A stretch of 64,000 nucleotides of DNA, taken from positions 54,570,501 through 54,634,500 of the forward strand of contig CM074860.1 of assembly GCA_037501455.1 (NCBI GenBank), in the 5' to 3' direction. The notes under the pieces are model-generated. The model did not search any database. It was not told the DNA's origin and worked only from the letters and a program-made list of their open reading frames with translations. Position numbers and translations under genes: made by a program. Shown in pieces: positions 23,173-36,406 of the stretch (positions are counted from its first letter, which is position 1; each line of letters begins with the position of its first letter). The stretch is from Lantana camara. Taxonomy: Eukaryota; Streptophyta; Magnoliopsida; Lamiales; Verbenaceae.

Positions 23173-25210
23173 CCCCTCCCATGGCATTTCATTCCTTGCT
23201 CAAAGTTGTGTTGACAACACCCTTTCTCTCCCTCTTCTCCCCCTCTTTGCCGTCGGCACCCCCCATTAGAAGCTAGGTTAGTTTGTTTTGTTTTATGTTA
23301 TGTTTAGTTTAGTTTATGTTTTTATGTTATGGTATGTTTATATTATGTTTAGGTTGGGTCTTAGGGTCTTCCCTAAGCCATATAGGATTTTATTTTATGC
23401 ATTTATTATATAGTTTTCATGATATGTTTGTGTAGTTGTTTATATGTTTTAATTGTTTAGTATATGCTTGATTATGTTATGAATTGCTCTAGTATATGCT
23501 ATGATCATGTGATATGATTGTTATATTATGAGAATTGATGCATGATTATGGAATTTGAATTATGTTCATGCATGCTAGCTAATGGAATAGTGATTTACAA
23601 TTTATTATGTCACAACTTGTTACATGTTGGTATTAAATTAAATTGTTACATGTTACATGCCTAAAGGTTTATGATATATGATATGATATGATACGAGATA
23701 TGTTGTGACATGTCGTCACATTGTTATATGACTCTTGAATTATGAATTGAGCTTATGTTATGATTTGGATTAATGGATTAGTGCCTTGATTATGTTATAC
23801 ACTTTAATAGTGTCACATGTTATAACCTAAGATAGAATAGTGTTTCATAACTTGATCTTATGCCTTAATTGGACCTCTTAACTATAGGTTATACCTTTAA
23901 CCTAGATCACACTTGATTATATTAACATGAACTTGAAACTATAGGTTATAATCAAGATCATAATTTAATTAGGGTGTGTGTGTGTGTGTTCGTGCATGGT
24001 GTGTGTGTGTACCGTGTGTGTGTGGGTGTGTGTATAGTAAGGGTTTGACCCGACCCTTTGACCCAACATGTAAATAGTAACCTGTGAATAGTAATCGGTG
24101 AATAGTAATCTTGAATAGTACTTTTGAATAGTGCTTTTGAATAGTAAAAATGAATTAAAACTTGTGCTTTCTTAATAGACATTTGCACCTAGGGTTTCCA
24201 TATCCAGGGTCTAAAATGTGTTTTCAAAATGTGTTTTCTTTCGTGGACTTGTTTCTTAACCTAAGGTTTGCGATAGGATTCATAATTTGACTAAAGCTTA
24301 CTCGGTTATAGTAAGATCATAGTCTCTCGTTAAGAGTAACTCACTTTGACGTATTCCTTTGTGTGTTACCTTTCTTGAATACCTTAAATGGTATTACTCT
24401 CTTGTGTTCCATGTTCTTTACATGTTCCTTGTTCATTTGTTTCTTGCATTTCATATGCATCTTGGTTAGTAGTGGGTCTTAGTTGTTAAGCTCCCTCTAG
24501 TACACCACCTACAGGAGTTAAAGTTGAGCACTGGGATCCGCAGGGCACCGCATAATCTGTCTACCTACCTTTTGTTACTATTAGGTGAGGTGAAGTTATA
24601 AATGTTTTCCAACTGGAACCACGATTATACTATCGTATCATATGTTTTGAAATTCAAAGCTAAACCTTGTTTTGAACTATCCCTGTTATCGGGACATTCT
24701 CTTGAAAGGATCATTCATACTTTAATAGTATACCTTGATCTACAGCACATGTTTTCCAAAGTTCTGCATTCTTGTTCAAAGACAGTTACATGTTTTGCAT
24801 ATGTTTTCAAAGTACAGTTTACAGACAGAATCACATGTTTTCAGATAGAAACATATGTTTTACAGACAGCATCATATGTTACAGTTACAGTTTCACATGT
24901 TTTAGTTAGCATACTGGAGTGATACTCTGGTCACTGCTAATCTTAAATGCAAGATACAATTTACAGTTTGGGCCCGGCGGTTATGTGTGGAGGTGATGCT
25001 CGGGAGGTGAGCGCCAACGACATCACCAATACCGGCCGCCACACTTAGACTATTGACACCGACTTTTAACAGGAGGTTTGTTAAGTCAGGACAATCTGTC
25101 TGGGAACGGACAGCAAATCTGTTCCCATTACATGTTTACAGGTCGCCTAGGGCTAGCTACCGGAAGTGACAACAGGTGGAGGATGGTGCATGTTTGTATG
25201 TGTTGGTAAG

Positions 25211-25364
25211 AGTTGTTGTTGACCTTGGTCCAATAGTCTACTGTGTGCGGAGTTGTCGTTGACCTTGGTCCAATGCTCTACTTTATGTGGGGTTATTGTT
25301 GATCTTGGTCCGATGCTCTACTATACGTGGTATTATTGTTGATCCTGGTCCGATGCTCAACCAA
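25211..25364 (+). repeat. 40-bp tandem array in the solo LTR
   Basis: Four copies of a 40-bp unit containing TTGTTGACCTTGGTCCAAT start at 25211, 25251, 25291 and 25331. The composite-1 LTRs have a single copy at the equivalent place (about 2462-2490), so this is a local expansion. Confidence 0.88.
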
Positions 25365-26226
25365 ATCATGTTTTCTAGAGTAAGGATGGAGGAGCCTAGC
25401 TTGCGGGCAAAATTCTGTTTCATAAAGGATGGTTCATATCTGGAAAAGTTCACCTTACCCTTATCCCGTTTATTGAAAGAACTATGAACCATCAACAGCA
25501 TATGTGTGCGCGTGTGATAGCATTCATGAAAATGTTTTATAACGTGCATTCTTTTACAGCATCGTATTCAAAGAGTTTTATCAACCGAACTTGTTTCGAG
25601 TTCTTTTTTAAAGCATCGCATTTAACAGTTTTGAACTTTACTTCAAGTTCTTTAATTCAGTACTTTCTTTAAAGTATTCTCTCACTTAGTCCTTTTGACT
25701 AATACCTCTCCCGTTTTCTTGCCTCGTGGTTTCAGGTCTTGCAGCCGCAGTCTAGAGGTATCTTGAAGCTCTAGATTGTCATTTTTGTTTCAGTCAGGAC
25801 TTAGTATTACTTCCTTTTGTGTCCTGCATATGTTTTATGGCTGCATCACTTTATACTTCTGTATATGTTTCTGAATACTTCAGTATCTTTGTTATACTCT
25901 TTCTGCTACTCCGTTACCGATATTTTGAACTCTGCTGTATCGGTACTTATATGTGAATCTGTTATATGTTCTGATATGCCGAGTCTCTCTTACACGATCA
26001 ATATGTTCTTGCTTGTTACTTGCCATCACGCACATGTTTTGAAAAGTTTTAAAATACTCTGATTTTCCGCTGCATAGCCACATCGTTGTACATGTATAGT
26101 TCTGATAGACAGCCGTTCGCTGGAGTATTTCTTGAGTGATGGCTCACACCATTACTTGAGAGGTGCTTCAGTGCGGGGGTTGAGACGCCGCTCTCCTCTT
26201 ATTCTGGTATGGGTGGGGGCGTTACA

Positions 26227-26231
26227 CGTAC
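26227..26231. repeat. Target-site duplication CGTAC, right copy
   Basis: Perfect match to 22079-22083. Sequence after it continues element Z. Confidence 0.85.
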
Positions 26232-27115
26232 GTCATGCTCAATACATATAAGGCATACATTTATTCACATAAGGTCATACTTCCAAGGTAAACAACATAT
26301 TCTCGATTCCTTATATCACACTCTAATGATCAATTCAAGTCTCATATTCGAAATCGTAGGTGAGTGTATGCATAGTCATCCCATATTATCATGCTCAAAT
26401 GAACAACATAATTTAATCACATAAAGTCATGTTTTTAAGGTAAGCGGTAAATTCTCAGTTCATTTAATTTGCCTTACGAATTCGTAACATGCATCGGAGC
26501 ATAAACTCAAGTTTTTACACACATTCAAGGTTTAGAGCTATTACAATTAGATCCCCCTAGGCGATTCACATAAGTTTGGAATTAATACAAAACATCCTTT
26601 AAGGTTCCTAACAACTTGACATAAACCATCCATTTGTTAACTAATTAAGCATGATTCTACAATTACATGAAAGTTCCCCATAATAAAAAAAATTTCGACA
26701 TAATTTCAACAATAATCATGCATCCCGAAAACAAGTAAACAACATGGTCTCACAAGTACTTATTCATGCATTACATCCGTTCAACATAGCTCATAAATCT
26801 CAAGGTTGCATTAATGCAAGGGTTACTAGAGTTATCACATGGTAGCACAACTGATCAAGGAAAGCATTTATGCAATTTGCACAAGTAGGAGACAAGATAA
26901 ATACAAACGTAACATTTAATGTCAATCATTACCGACATAGCATAAGAGAGGCTGCAAAATAATTCGAGTTTAGGTGGAGTGCATGTATCAACTATCAAGT
27001 ACACGACCCGGTAAAGAACAATCAATTTCTAACTTACCGTATTCACATTGGCACTTAAAGCAATTAGCAACGCAAGTCACATGCATATAAAATAATCACA
27101 TTCTAGCATATAACG
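26232..27115 (-). mobile_element. Element Z, non-coding stretch downstream of gag
   Basis: This AT-rich sequence joins the left Z fragment to the gag region. Its first part resembles the middle of the Y LTRs (about 47203-47300). I see no open frame worth calling on either strand. Confidence 0.5.
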
Positions 27116-28080
27116 TCACAAGTGTAATAATCGGGTGATAATAATATCCAAATCAAAATGTATGAGTGTAATGCCATGAATGCAGTCCGTACCTTTCACC
27201 GTAGTAATGAAATCATGCTTATCATCCTCTTGCCCGCCATTCAACGCATAGGCACGAGCATGTGCCACGGGCCTTATCTCATCACCCGGTCCCTCAGTCT
27301 TAGGTTCGGTATAATTCCTTTCTATGTGTCCGGTGCTCCCACAATTGAAACATTTACCAAGCTTCCTCCAACAATTTCCCTCACGATGAGTGATGCTACC
27401 ACAATGATCACAAGGTTTATGCCCTTGTGCAGTTGATAGGATCTCCTTTCCTTTCCCTTTCTTAACCATCACGTGGCCCTTTTTCCGCGGTGGAGGTTGA
27501 GAGAAAGAACTAGGGACAACTCTCTTAAGACCCAAACTGAAACAAGGATTAACAACATTCTTCTTAGTTCCAAGTCTTTATTCCTCCGCTTCCGCTTCCA
27601 TAGCTAGCCCGATAGCGTTGGCCCAATCGTTGGTTTCTTCCTGAGTCAAGGTCTTTGCTAACTTCCCACGAAGCCCTTCCGAATTCTGTCGGTCCATCCT
27701 CTGATTACAATCCCTTACCCAAAGTGCTGGATTTCCACAAGTAAAGTATCTTCCAAGCTTTCCCCAACATTCGTCTCCCTTATGGCTAATGTCACTATGA
27801 TGTTCATACGAACCTCTAGTTCCCGGTTTATCACAATTCTTTACCCAGTGTTTGGTGCTGCCGCACTTGAAACAGTTGCCTTGTTTCCACCAACAATCTT
27901 CCCCAAGGTGTGTATCACGACCACAATGCTAACACGGGTCATTGCCCTTAGTAGCTTGAGGGGCCTGTACTTGAGATGTAGAAATCTTAGCCTTACCCTT
28001 CTCATCCATATGGTGGCCTCTCTTCTGTTCGCAATCCTTAGCTTTACAATTTGGGTTTCCACAACATATAAAACACTTCC
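27116..28080 (-). pseudogene. gag: Element Z gag, C-terminal part with seven zinc-knuckle motifs
   Basis: On the minus strand this continues the frame that begins at 36835; gypsy3 splits it. One frame runs through with two in-frame stops (TAG in the first knuckle of pair 2; TAA between pairs 3 and 4). The motifs in order are: CFICCGNPNCKAKDC (histidine replaced by cysteine), C-stop-HCGRDTHLGEDC, CFKCGSTKHWVKNC, a degenerate YEHHSDISHKGDEC, YFTCGNPALWVRDC, CDHCGSITHREGNC and CFNCGSTGHIERNY. After the last comes ARAYALNGGQ, the usual linker to the protease in this gag group, and no protease follows. Zinc knuckles of this form bind RNA in Gag proteins; one or two are usual. No capsid domain is seen between the N-terminus and the knuckles. 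Confidence 0.75.
28076..28080. repeat. Target-site duplication CTTCC, left copy
   Basis: CTTCC lies directly before gypsy3 and is repeated directly after it. On the Z strand it is GGAAG within a Gly-Lys codon pair of gag. Confidence 0.9.
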
Positions 28081-29864
28081 TGTAATGCCCCGAATTTTCA
28101 GACGTAAAGGTACGACATATGTGTTTATCAATTTGCGCGAATTAATTGTTTTTACGTGTTTTATATTTAATTTTATTATAAATTGTTATTATTGTATATT
28201 ATTATATTTTATTTTAATTTAATATTACCCTAAAGTATTTCGTATTTTAAGTATATATATATATGTTTATTTCTTTTATTATTAATGTAATGATTAATGC
28301 TAATTAATTGCTTAACCATATTAATTAAATTATTTAAATATAATCGTTGACTTTAATATATGTTTGAATTTAATTTAAGTTGTTTGGTTAATTTTATAAT
28401 GCATGGATTTTATGAAATATGAATTTATGAATTTAAATGGTTAATTGATATGAAATATGAATTTATGAATTTATAAATTTTAAATGAAATGTATGAATGA
28501 ATGGTTTGATTATGTGCTTTAAATTCCTTAATATTGCACATGAACATTTTCATGGCATAATATTATCTTTTATACAGTCATATATTCATATATGGTTATA
28601 TTCACTTCATTGCCGAGCATCATATATGATCACTTTGAGTCTCATACCTTTCTTTTGTACAGATTCGGGTTTGGTCGGAGACGAAGGCGAGCATTGAGAC
28701 GCTTGTGCCTTTCTTTTGTTTGTAAAGGTGGGTTTTTCTTCTAAATAGATAAATTGACCCGATCTATCTTCCTATGTGAAAAGTTTTAAGCCAAAATAAT
28801 ATGATTATATATATATATTGAGTCTTTTCTAGAGTAAATGATTGCAAACGTATAACCTTTCTTTTATGTAAACCTACCTTATGTTTTGGCAAGATTGCAT
28901 GTATGTTATGATCACGGGCCCCGGAGCTTAGTGTATTGTGGTGAGCCGGGGAGGCAAGGGCCGACGGTGAACCCGTGCACTAGTTCCAACCATTTTACGT
29001 CGAAACGGATCTCGTCAGGAGTTTTAACGAGAAAACGCTAGTCGGGCTTTTGAGGATTCATGTACCTCACTAGCCATTATGTATGAGGTGGTCGAGTGTT
29101 GCAAACTCGTCCACCACCGGAGGAAGAAGGTGTATATGAATGATTATGGTCATTATGTATGTGCACATATGTTATGTATGATAACCTATGAAATTATGAA
29201 TATGATTACACGAGGAGAAGGTTGGAGATGATGCATGCCCAGTCGCCGGGCCTTAAAACCTATGTTAATTATGAATGAATATAAAAGTCGTAATCCCATT
29301 GATGTTTTTATTTGTTTTGGCCACTTGGGAAATTTCTTATCAAACTTCTATAGGATTAGGACTTGCATGTATATGTTTCAATTCCACGATATTTATACTT
29401 ATGCCCCGCTTTTATACCCACCAGTCTCTTTTAGACTGAACCCGGTTTGTTTTCAGTTGTTTTGTGCAGGTATAGGAGTGTTAGGCGGGAATACTAGTCG
29501 TCTAGGTCTTGCATTTATGTTTAGCACTTCTTTTCAGCATCTCATACTCTTATTGCTCTTTTGTATGGAGCGTTATGATTTTGTAGGCCGTGCGTGCCGT
29601 TGAACACTTGAATGATTTTGTATATCCATTTTGGAGCTTGGTGGCTCATTGTATATATTATATGTTGATCTTGCTTCCGCATTTATTTATCGCTCTGATT
29701 TTATTCTGCACTGATCTTGAATGGTTTAATGGTTAGTCCCTTCTAGGATAGCGTGTGTGTTGTGTCCCCGTTCGCCGAGGATTTGGCACGTGTATGGGCT
29801 TCCATTTCATATACGGGTCGGGTCTCGGTGCGGGGGATATGGTACCTTACGCTCGGGTGCTACA
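28081..29864 (+). repeat. gypsy3 5' LTR (1784 bp)
   Basis: It begins TGTAATGCCCCGA (the 3' copy has TGTAACGCCCCGA) and ends GGGTGCTACA. The first 550 bp are very AT-rich. A GC-rich block beginning GGGCCCCGGAGC lies at about 28916-29080. Small frames inside recur in the 3' LTR and are not genes. Confidence 0.92.
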
Positions 29865-29872
29865 TCCTTATG

Positions 29873-29884
29873 TGGTATCAGAGC
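29873..29884 (+). other. gypsy3 primer-binding site (tRNA-Met)
   Basis: TGGTATCAGAGC lies 8 bp after the LTR end, an exact match to the usual plant initiator tRNA-Met site. Confidence 0.9.
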
Positions 29885-30078
29885 TTAGGGTTGCAAAACC
29901 CGGGCTCTCGTGTCGTGTTGAGTCAGTTAAATCGTTCGGCTCTAGGAACAACTTGTCAATGTGTTGCTTATGCATTGTTTACGTGCTTGTGTGCTTTAAA
30001 TTTTGAATTTTGATCGAATTAATTGCACTTGCATGCATGGACTGAAAATAGCATGCATCTCAATGTTTCTTGAACAGG
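29885..30078 (+). other. gypsy3 leader
   Basis: Short untranslated region between the primer site and the gag ATG. Nothing else is seen. Confidence 0.6.
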
Positions 30079-33000
30079 ATGCCTCCACGTAGACACCATG
30101 AGAGATCTCCAGTGCACCGCCGTCATCGTGACCGATCCCCTACGCCTCAACCACAACCACAAGCGCCTCCAATGGTTATGGGGAGCTTCATGGAAGCGGT
30201 CTTTAACTATGTCGAGCATAGGAGGGCTCAAGCTCCCCCCACCACAACAAGCAGAACAACAAGCTCCCCCACCAAACCATAATAATAGAGATCCTCATGG
30301 GGTGTTTCTGAGCTACAACCCCCCTCGGTTTTCTAATTCTATTGATGATGCAGTCTCGGAGGGTTGGTTGATTCGATTGGAGAGGATATTTGGAGTCCGA
30401 TAGTTTACTACGCAAGAGAAGGCTCAATTTGCTATATTCCAACTTGATGGAGATGCGTACGAATGGTGGGAAAGAACAAGAGAGAAACTTGAAGTGGATG
30501 AAGAGGAAGTTACTTGGGAGGTTTTCAAGAGAGAATTCCAGGAATGCTTTATACCGGAAGTGGTAAGAGAGAGAAAGGAGCAGGAGTTTATGGATTTAAA
30601 GCAAGGTGCGCATACGGTGACTCAATATCTCGCCGTATTTAACAGACTTGGGAAATATGCCCCTCACGTCACCCGGGATGAGAAGAGAAAGCCAAGGAAA
30701 TTCATTGCGGGATTAAGACAAGATTTGAGACATGGCCAAGCGGGTCACAACTTCGAGTCATTTCCCGACAACGTGCAACGGGCTTTGGTTCAGGAGGAAG
30801 AGTTCAAGAGGAAGGATCCGGTTTTTAGAGCTCCCATGGGAAGAGGTTCCGGATCGAATTCGGGGAATAGACTGATGATTCAAGCTACTCCCCCTCCTAA
30901 AGGTCCGTTTAGGAAGCCAAGAATGGGAGGACCAACTCCACTGGTTCTAAAAGCTTTGCCTGCACCAACGAGGGATCGACAAGGTCTAAGTGAGGCTAGA
31001 TTGGCTCAATCTCCTTGTACACATTGTGGAGGACCAACTCACAATTTCTACAATTGTCGGAGAAGGTTGAATTTGTGTCTTATATGTGGAAAGGGTGACC
31101 ATATGGCGGATACTTGTCCTGACAAGGACCCCGGATTTCAAAAACGAGTTCAAAGGCCAATGATCCCAGCTCGTGCTTATGCCCTCGAGGGTGAGGAGCA
31201 AGATGCAGAGATTGATCCTACAGCTGTGGTGGAAGGTACTCTATGCATACATAATATGAACATTCATGCACTCTTTGATCCGGGTGCCACGCATTCCTTT
31301 ATTTCTTGTGATTTAGTTGCCACTCTGTGCTTGCCTGTTATTTGTTTATCTTCATGTTATATGGTGAGTTCGCCACTTGGTGGGAGTCTTCAGACAGATC
31401 AGTTGGTTCGGGAATGTTCAGTTCTGATTGAAGGGAAAGAATATTCGGCTGATTTAATTGTTATGCCTATGAAGAGGTATGGAGTTATCTTCGGTATGGA
31501 CTGGTTGTCCAGGCATCGGGCCAATGTTGATTGTTTTGCGAAGAATGTGATTTTGGGTGATGATTTGGTGATTGGTAGTGGCTCAAGAAAGATACCCCTC
31601 TTGTCCTTCACGGAAGCTCAAAAGTTGATGAGAGAAGGAGCAACGGGATTTATTGCTTATCTTCTTAATAGGCCGAGAGATCAAGTCAAGTTGGAGGATA
31701 CCACGGTTGTTAAAGATTTTCCCGATGTGTTTCCGGAGAATTTGAGTTCTTTACCACCAGACCGTGAGATCGAATTTGTTATCCACATATATCCAGGATC
31801 CAAACCGTATTCTAAGACCCCGTATCGGATGGCACCGGCCGAATTGAAAGAGTTAAAGATTCAGTTAGAGGAATTACTCAAAGTTGGATATATTCGGCTA
31901 AGTTCGTCACCTTGGGGTGCTCCGGTTCTCTTCGTTAAGAAAAAGGATGGAACCTTAAGAATGTGTATAGATTACCGGGAGCTTAATCGGATGACTGTAA
32001 AGAACAAGTATCCTTTGCCCCATATTGAGGATTTATTTGACATGTTACAAGGTTCGGGGGTATATTCGAAACTGGACTTGAGACAAGGATACTATCAATT
32101 GAAGATACGGGAAGAGGACATTTCGAAGACGGGATTTAACATCCGGTATGGACACTATGGGTTCGTAGTGATGCCTTTTGGACTGACTAATGCTCCGGCT
32201 GCTTTTATGGATATGATGCATCGAATTTTCCGGCCCTATTTGAACAAGTTTGTGGTAATATTCATCGATGACATCTTGGTTTATTCTAGAAATCCGGAGA
32301 ATCATGGCAGGCACCTCAGAATTGTGTTGGACACCTTAAGAGAACATCGATTGTATGCTAAGTTTCGCAAATGCGGGTTCTGGATTGATCGGGTAGCATT
32401 TCTGGGCCATATTATCTCAAGGAAAGGTTTGGAAGTAGATCCTTCTAAAATTGAGACAGTTATTCAATGGCAAAGCCCGAAAAATGCTTCAGAAATGAGG
32501 AGTTTCTTGGGTTTGGCAGGCTACTATCGGAGATTTGTTCAGGACTTCTCAAAGATTGCAGCTCCTCTAACCCGATTGACTAAGAAGGCGGTTAAGTTTG
32601 AGTGGGACGAGGCATGTGAAGCTAGCTTTCAACTTTTAAAGGAAAAGTTGACCACTGCCCCTGTATTAGCGCTTCCCGTAGGTACAAAAGGATATACAGT
32701 GTATACGGACGCCTCAAAGGAAGGTTTGGGATGTGTGTTGATGCAGAATGGAAGGGTAATCGCCTATACCTCAAGGAAATTAAAAGAGCATGAACAGAAC
32801 TACCCCACTCACGATTTGGAATTAGCGGCTGTGATCTTTGCTTTGGGTAAGTGGAGACACTATCTTTATGGAATATCGTTCGAGATCTTTTCCGATCACA
32901 AGAGTCTCCAATACTTATTTTCACAAAAGGAATTAAATAAGAGACAACGGCGTTGGATAGAACTTTTGGCGGATTATGAATGTACCATCCGATACCATCC

Positions 33001-34660
33001 CGGCAAAGCCAATTTGGTCGCGCATGCGCTTAGTAGGAAAGCTAGCGTGTCCAATGTGAAAGTGGAAATTGGGGATGAGAATGAGATGTTCAAGCTAAGG
33101 GCTAGTATCCGGAATATCACGGTTCAACCGGATCTCAGGCAGAGATTATTTGATGCTCAGAGGATTGATCCCGAGGTTCAGAAATTAGCTGAGAAAGCTC
33201 GAGCTGATTCAGAATGTCCATTTGGGTTTGATGATACGGGACTTCTAAGATTCAAGAATAGAGTTGTGCTGCCAAAAGAGTTAAAAAGGATTATTCTTGA
33301 GGAAGCCCATCGGTCAGGGTATTCGATACATCTCGGAGGGAACAAAATGTATAAGGATCTCAAGCAATTCTATTGGTGGAATGGTTTGAAACGGGATGTG
33401 ATCAACTTTGTGAAATATTGCATGACCTGTCAAGTGGTAAAGGCAGAACATCAAAAGCCATCGGGGCTACTTCAACCATTGCCTATTCCGGAGTTGAAGT
33501 GGGAACAAATAGCCATGGATTTTGTTTCGGGATTACCGAAAGTGAGAGGCGGTTTTGATGGAATTTGGGTTATTGTGGACAGGTTGACTAAATCAGCTCA
33601 TTTCCTTGCTATCAGAATGTCCGATAAAGTGAATAAATTGGCTAAGAGATATAATGATGAGATTGTCAGGCTTCATGGAGTACCTGTTGGCATTGTCTCG
33701 GATCGGGATCCAGGATTTACTTCACGGCTATGGAAAGAATTATAGAAGTGTTTGGGAACAAGGCTTCAATTCAGCACAACTTTCCATCCTCAGACTGACG
33801 GACAATCAGAAAGGTTGATTAAGTATCTGGAGGACATGTTGAGAGCATGTGCATTGGACTTTCAAAGCTCGTGGAATGAACAGTTGTCGTTAATCGAGTT
33901 TGCTTACAATAATAGCTATCAAGCCTCGATTGAAATGGCCCCTTATGAAGCTCTTTATGGGCGTAAATGTCGATCTCTGTTGTTCTTTGACTTGGAGGAA
34001 TGGAATTGGACCAAGCAAGAAGGTGTTAAACGAGGGAAAAGCAAGGAAAAACCCTCTAAGGCTATACAAGAGGCTATTGACAAAGTCCAGATAATTAGAC
34101 AACGGATGAAGGCCGCTCAGGATCGACAAAAGAGTTATGCCGACCTTCGGAGAAAGAATCTTGAATTCGAGGTTGGTGATAGGGTTTTGTTAAAGGCATC
34201 GCCACGAAAAAGGTTCTCAAGGATTGGACGAGGAGGAAAATTAAACCCTCGGTATATGGGACCGTATGAGATTCTAGAAAAAGTTGGGGATACGGCCTAT
34301 TGATTGGATTTGCCTCCGAGTTTAACCGGAATTCATAACGTGTTTCATGTTTCACAGCTTCGGAAATATTATCGAGACGAGTCCGAGGTTCTACCGGTTG
34401 AAGAAGTGGAATTAGAACCGGATCTCACCTTCGTTCAAAAGCCGATTAAGATATTGGATCGGAAATTTCAGGAGCTTCGAAATCGGCGTATTCCACTAGT
34501 CAAGGTTCTTTGGAGAAGTGATAAAATCGAAGAGGCTACGTGGGAGACGGAGGAAAAGATGCGAAAGTTTCACCGCGAATTGTTTCCGAGCAAGCAACGA
34601 ATCCGAGGACGGATTCTTTTAAGGGGGAGAGATTGTAACGCCCCGACTTTTCAGACGTAA
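30079..34660 (+). pseudogene. gag-pol: gypsy3 Gag-Pol polyprotein, nearly complete with four breaks
   Basis: The start MPPRRHHERS matches the other gag starts here. A one-base shift in the C run at 30235-30240 moves the frame. In-frame stops follow at 30401 (TAG), 33743 (TAG) and 34301 (TGA). Numbering residues from the ATG at 30494 (1083-codon segment): zinc knuckles from residue 175 to 208 ([28 protein letters not shown]); protease DPGATHSF at 262 (DPG in place of DSG); RT with the catalytic FIDDILVYS at 590; RNase H with YTDAS, aspartate at 739; integrase with its zinc-binding region then catalytic aspartates at 1009 and 1070. The third acidic residue, the glutamate of QTDGQSERL, is encoded at 33809, after the second stop. 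The C-terminal part has GGKLNPRY, LTGIHNVFHVSQLRK and a chromodomain-like VKVLW...EATWETEEKM. All enzymatic motifs are visible, so only the breaks appear to inactivate it. Confidence 0.92.
34617..34629 (+). other. gypsy3 polypurine tract
   Basis: The purine run AAGGGGGAGAGA lies immediately upstream of the 3' LTR start at 34634. Confidence 0.8.
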
Positions 34661-36406
34661 AGGTACGACATATGTGTTTATCAATTTGCGCGAATTAATT
34701 GTTTTTACGTGTTTTATATTTAATTTTATTATAAATTGATATTATTTTATATTATTATATTTTATTTTAATTTAATGTTATCCTAAAGTATTTCGTATTT
34801 TAAGTATATATATATTTTTTTATTTTTTTTATTATTAATGTATTGATTAATGCTAATTAATCATGCTTAACCATATTAATTAAATTATTTAAATATAATC
34901 GTTGACTTTAATATATGTTTGAATTTAATTTAAGTTGTTTGGTTAATTTTATAATGCATGGATTTTATGAAATATGAATTTATGAATTTAAATGGTTAAT
35001 TGATATGAAATATGAATTTATGAATTTATAACTTTTAAATGAAATGTATGAATGAATGGTTTGATTATGTGCTTTAAATTCCTTAATAGTGCACATGAAC
35101 ATTTTCATGGCATAATATTATCTTTTATGCATTCATGTCATATTCACTTCATTGTCGAGCGTCATATATGATCACTTTGAGTCTCATACCTTTCTTTTGT
35201 ACAGAATCGGGTTTGGTCGGAGACCAAGGCGAGCATTGAGACGCTTGTGCCTTCCTTTTGTTTGTAAAGGTGGGTTTTTCTTCTAAATAGATAAATTGAC
35301 ACGATATATCTTCCTATGTGAAAAGTTTTAAGCCAAAATAATATGATTATATATATACATTGAGTCTTTTCTAGAGTAAATGATTGCAAACGTATAACCT
35401 TTCTTTTATGGAAACCTACCTTATGTTTTGGCGAGATTGCATGTATGTTATGATCACGGGCTCCGGAGCTTAGTGTATTGTGGTGAGCCGGGGAGGCAAG
35501 GGCCGACGGTGAACCCGTGCACTAGTTCCAACCATTTTACGTCGAAACGGATCTCGTCAGGAGTTTTGACGAGAAAACGCTAGTCGGGCTTTTGAGGATT
35601 CATGTACCTCACTAGCCATTATGTATGAGGTGGTCGAGTCTTGCAAACTCGTCCACCACCGGAGGAAGAAGGTGTATATGAATGATTATGGTCATTATGT
35701 ATGTGCACATATGTTATGTATGATAACCTATGAAATTATGAATATGATTACACGAGGAGAAGGTTGGAGATGATGCACGCCCACTCGCCGGGCCTTAAAA
35801 CCTATGTTAATTATGAATGAATATAATAGTCGTAATCCCATTGATGTTTTCATTTGTTTTTGCCACTTGGGAAATTTCTTATCAAACTTCTATGGGATTA
35901 GGACTTGCATGTATATGTTTCAATTCCGCGATATTTATACTTATGCTCCGCTTTTATACCCACCAGTCTCTTTTAGACTGAACCCGGTTTGTTTTCAGTT
36001 GTTTTGTGTAGGTATAGGAGTGCTAGGTGGGAATACAAGTCGTCTAGGTCTTGCATTTATGTTTAGCACTTCTTTTCAGCATCTCATACTCTTATTGCTC
36101 TTTTGTATGGAACGTTATGATTTTGTAGGCCGTGCGTGCCGTTGAACACTTGAATGATTTTGTATATCCATTTTGGAGCTTGGTGGCTCATTGTATATAT
36201 TATATGTTGATCTTGCTTCCGCATTTATTTATCGATCTGATTTTATTCTGCACTGATCTTGAATGGTTTAAGGGTTAGTCCCGCCTAGCATAGCGTGTGT
36301 GTTGTGCCCCCGTTTGCCGTGGATTTGGCACATGTATGGTCTTCCATTTCATATACGGGTCGAGTCTCGGTGCGGGGGATGTGGTACCTTATGCTCGGGT
36401 GCTACA
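34634..36406 (+). repeat. gypsy3 3' LTR (1773 bp)
   Basis: It begins TGTAACGCCCCGAC and ends GGGTGCTACA. It aligns with 28081-29864 with a few small indels. The last pol codons run into its first bases. Confidence 0.92.

Larger units (their letters stand above)
22084..26226 (+). mobile_element. Solo LTR of the composite-1 family (4143 bp)
   Basis: It begins TGTAACAGCCC and ends GGGGGCGTTACA and aligns along its length with the composite-1 LTRs, but is clearly more diverged. It has no internal region and is flanked by perfect CGTAC duplications, so it is a solo LTR formed by LTR-LTR recombination at a single insertion. It keeps the TATA box (TATATATA, 23165-23172), the TG/GAATAGTAA block (23973-24148), the GC-rich block (about 24969-25050) and the end module. 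Its ATCAATGG minisatellite is replaced by ACATGTTTT units (about 24745-24905), and it has a 40-bp array at 25211-25364. Confidence 0.92.
28081..36406 (+). mobile_element. gypsy3: full-length Ty3/gypsy chromovirus-type element (8326 bp)
   Basis: The element is complete: 5' LTR, tRNA-Met primer site, gag-pol, polypurine tract, 3' LTR and a perfect 5-bp TSD. Pol order is protease, RT, RNase H, integrase, which defines Ty3/gypsy. The C-terminal chromodomain-like tail points to the chromovirus branch, probably Del/Tekay-like (inference). The LTRs differ by scattered substitutions and small indels, and the frame is broken by one frameshift and three stops, so it is dead but not ancient. It sits inside the Z gag on the opposite strand. 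Confidence 0.93.

Noticed and set aside
27158..28222. Plus-strand frames of 92 and 146 codons
   Set aside because: They are antisense shadows of the Z zinc-knuckle frame on the minus strand.
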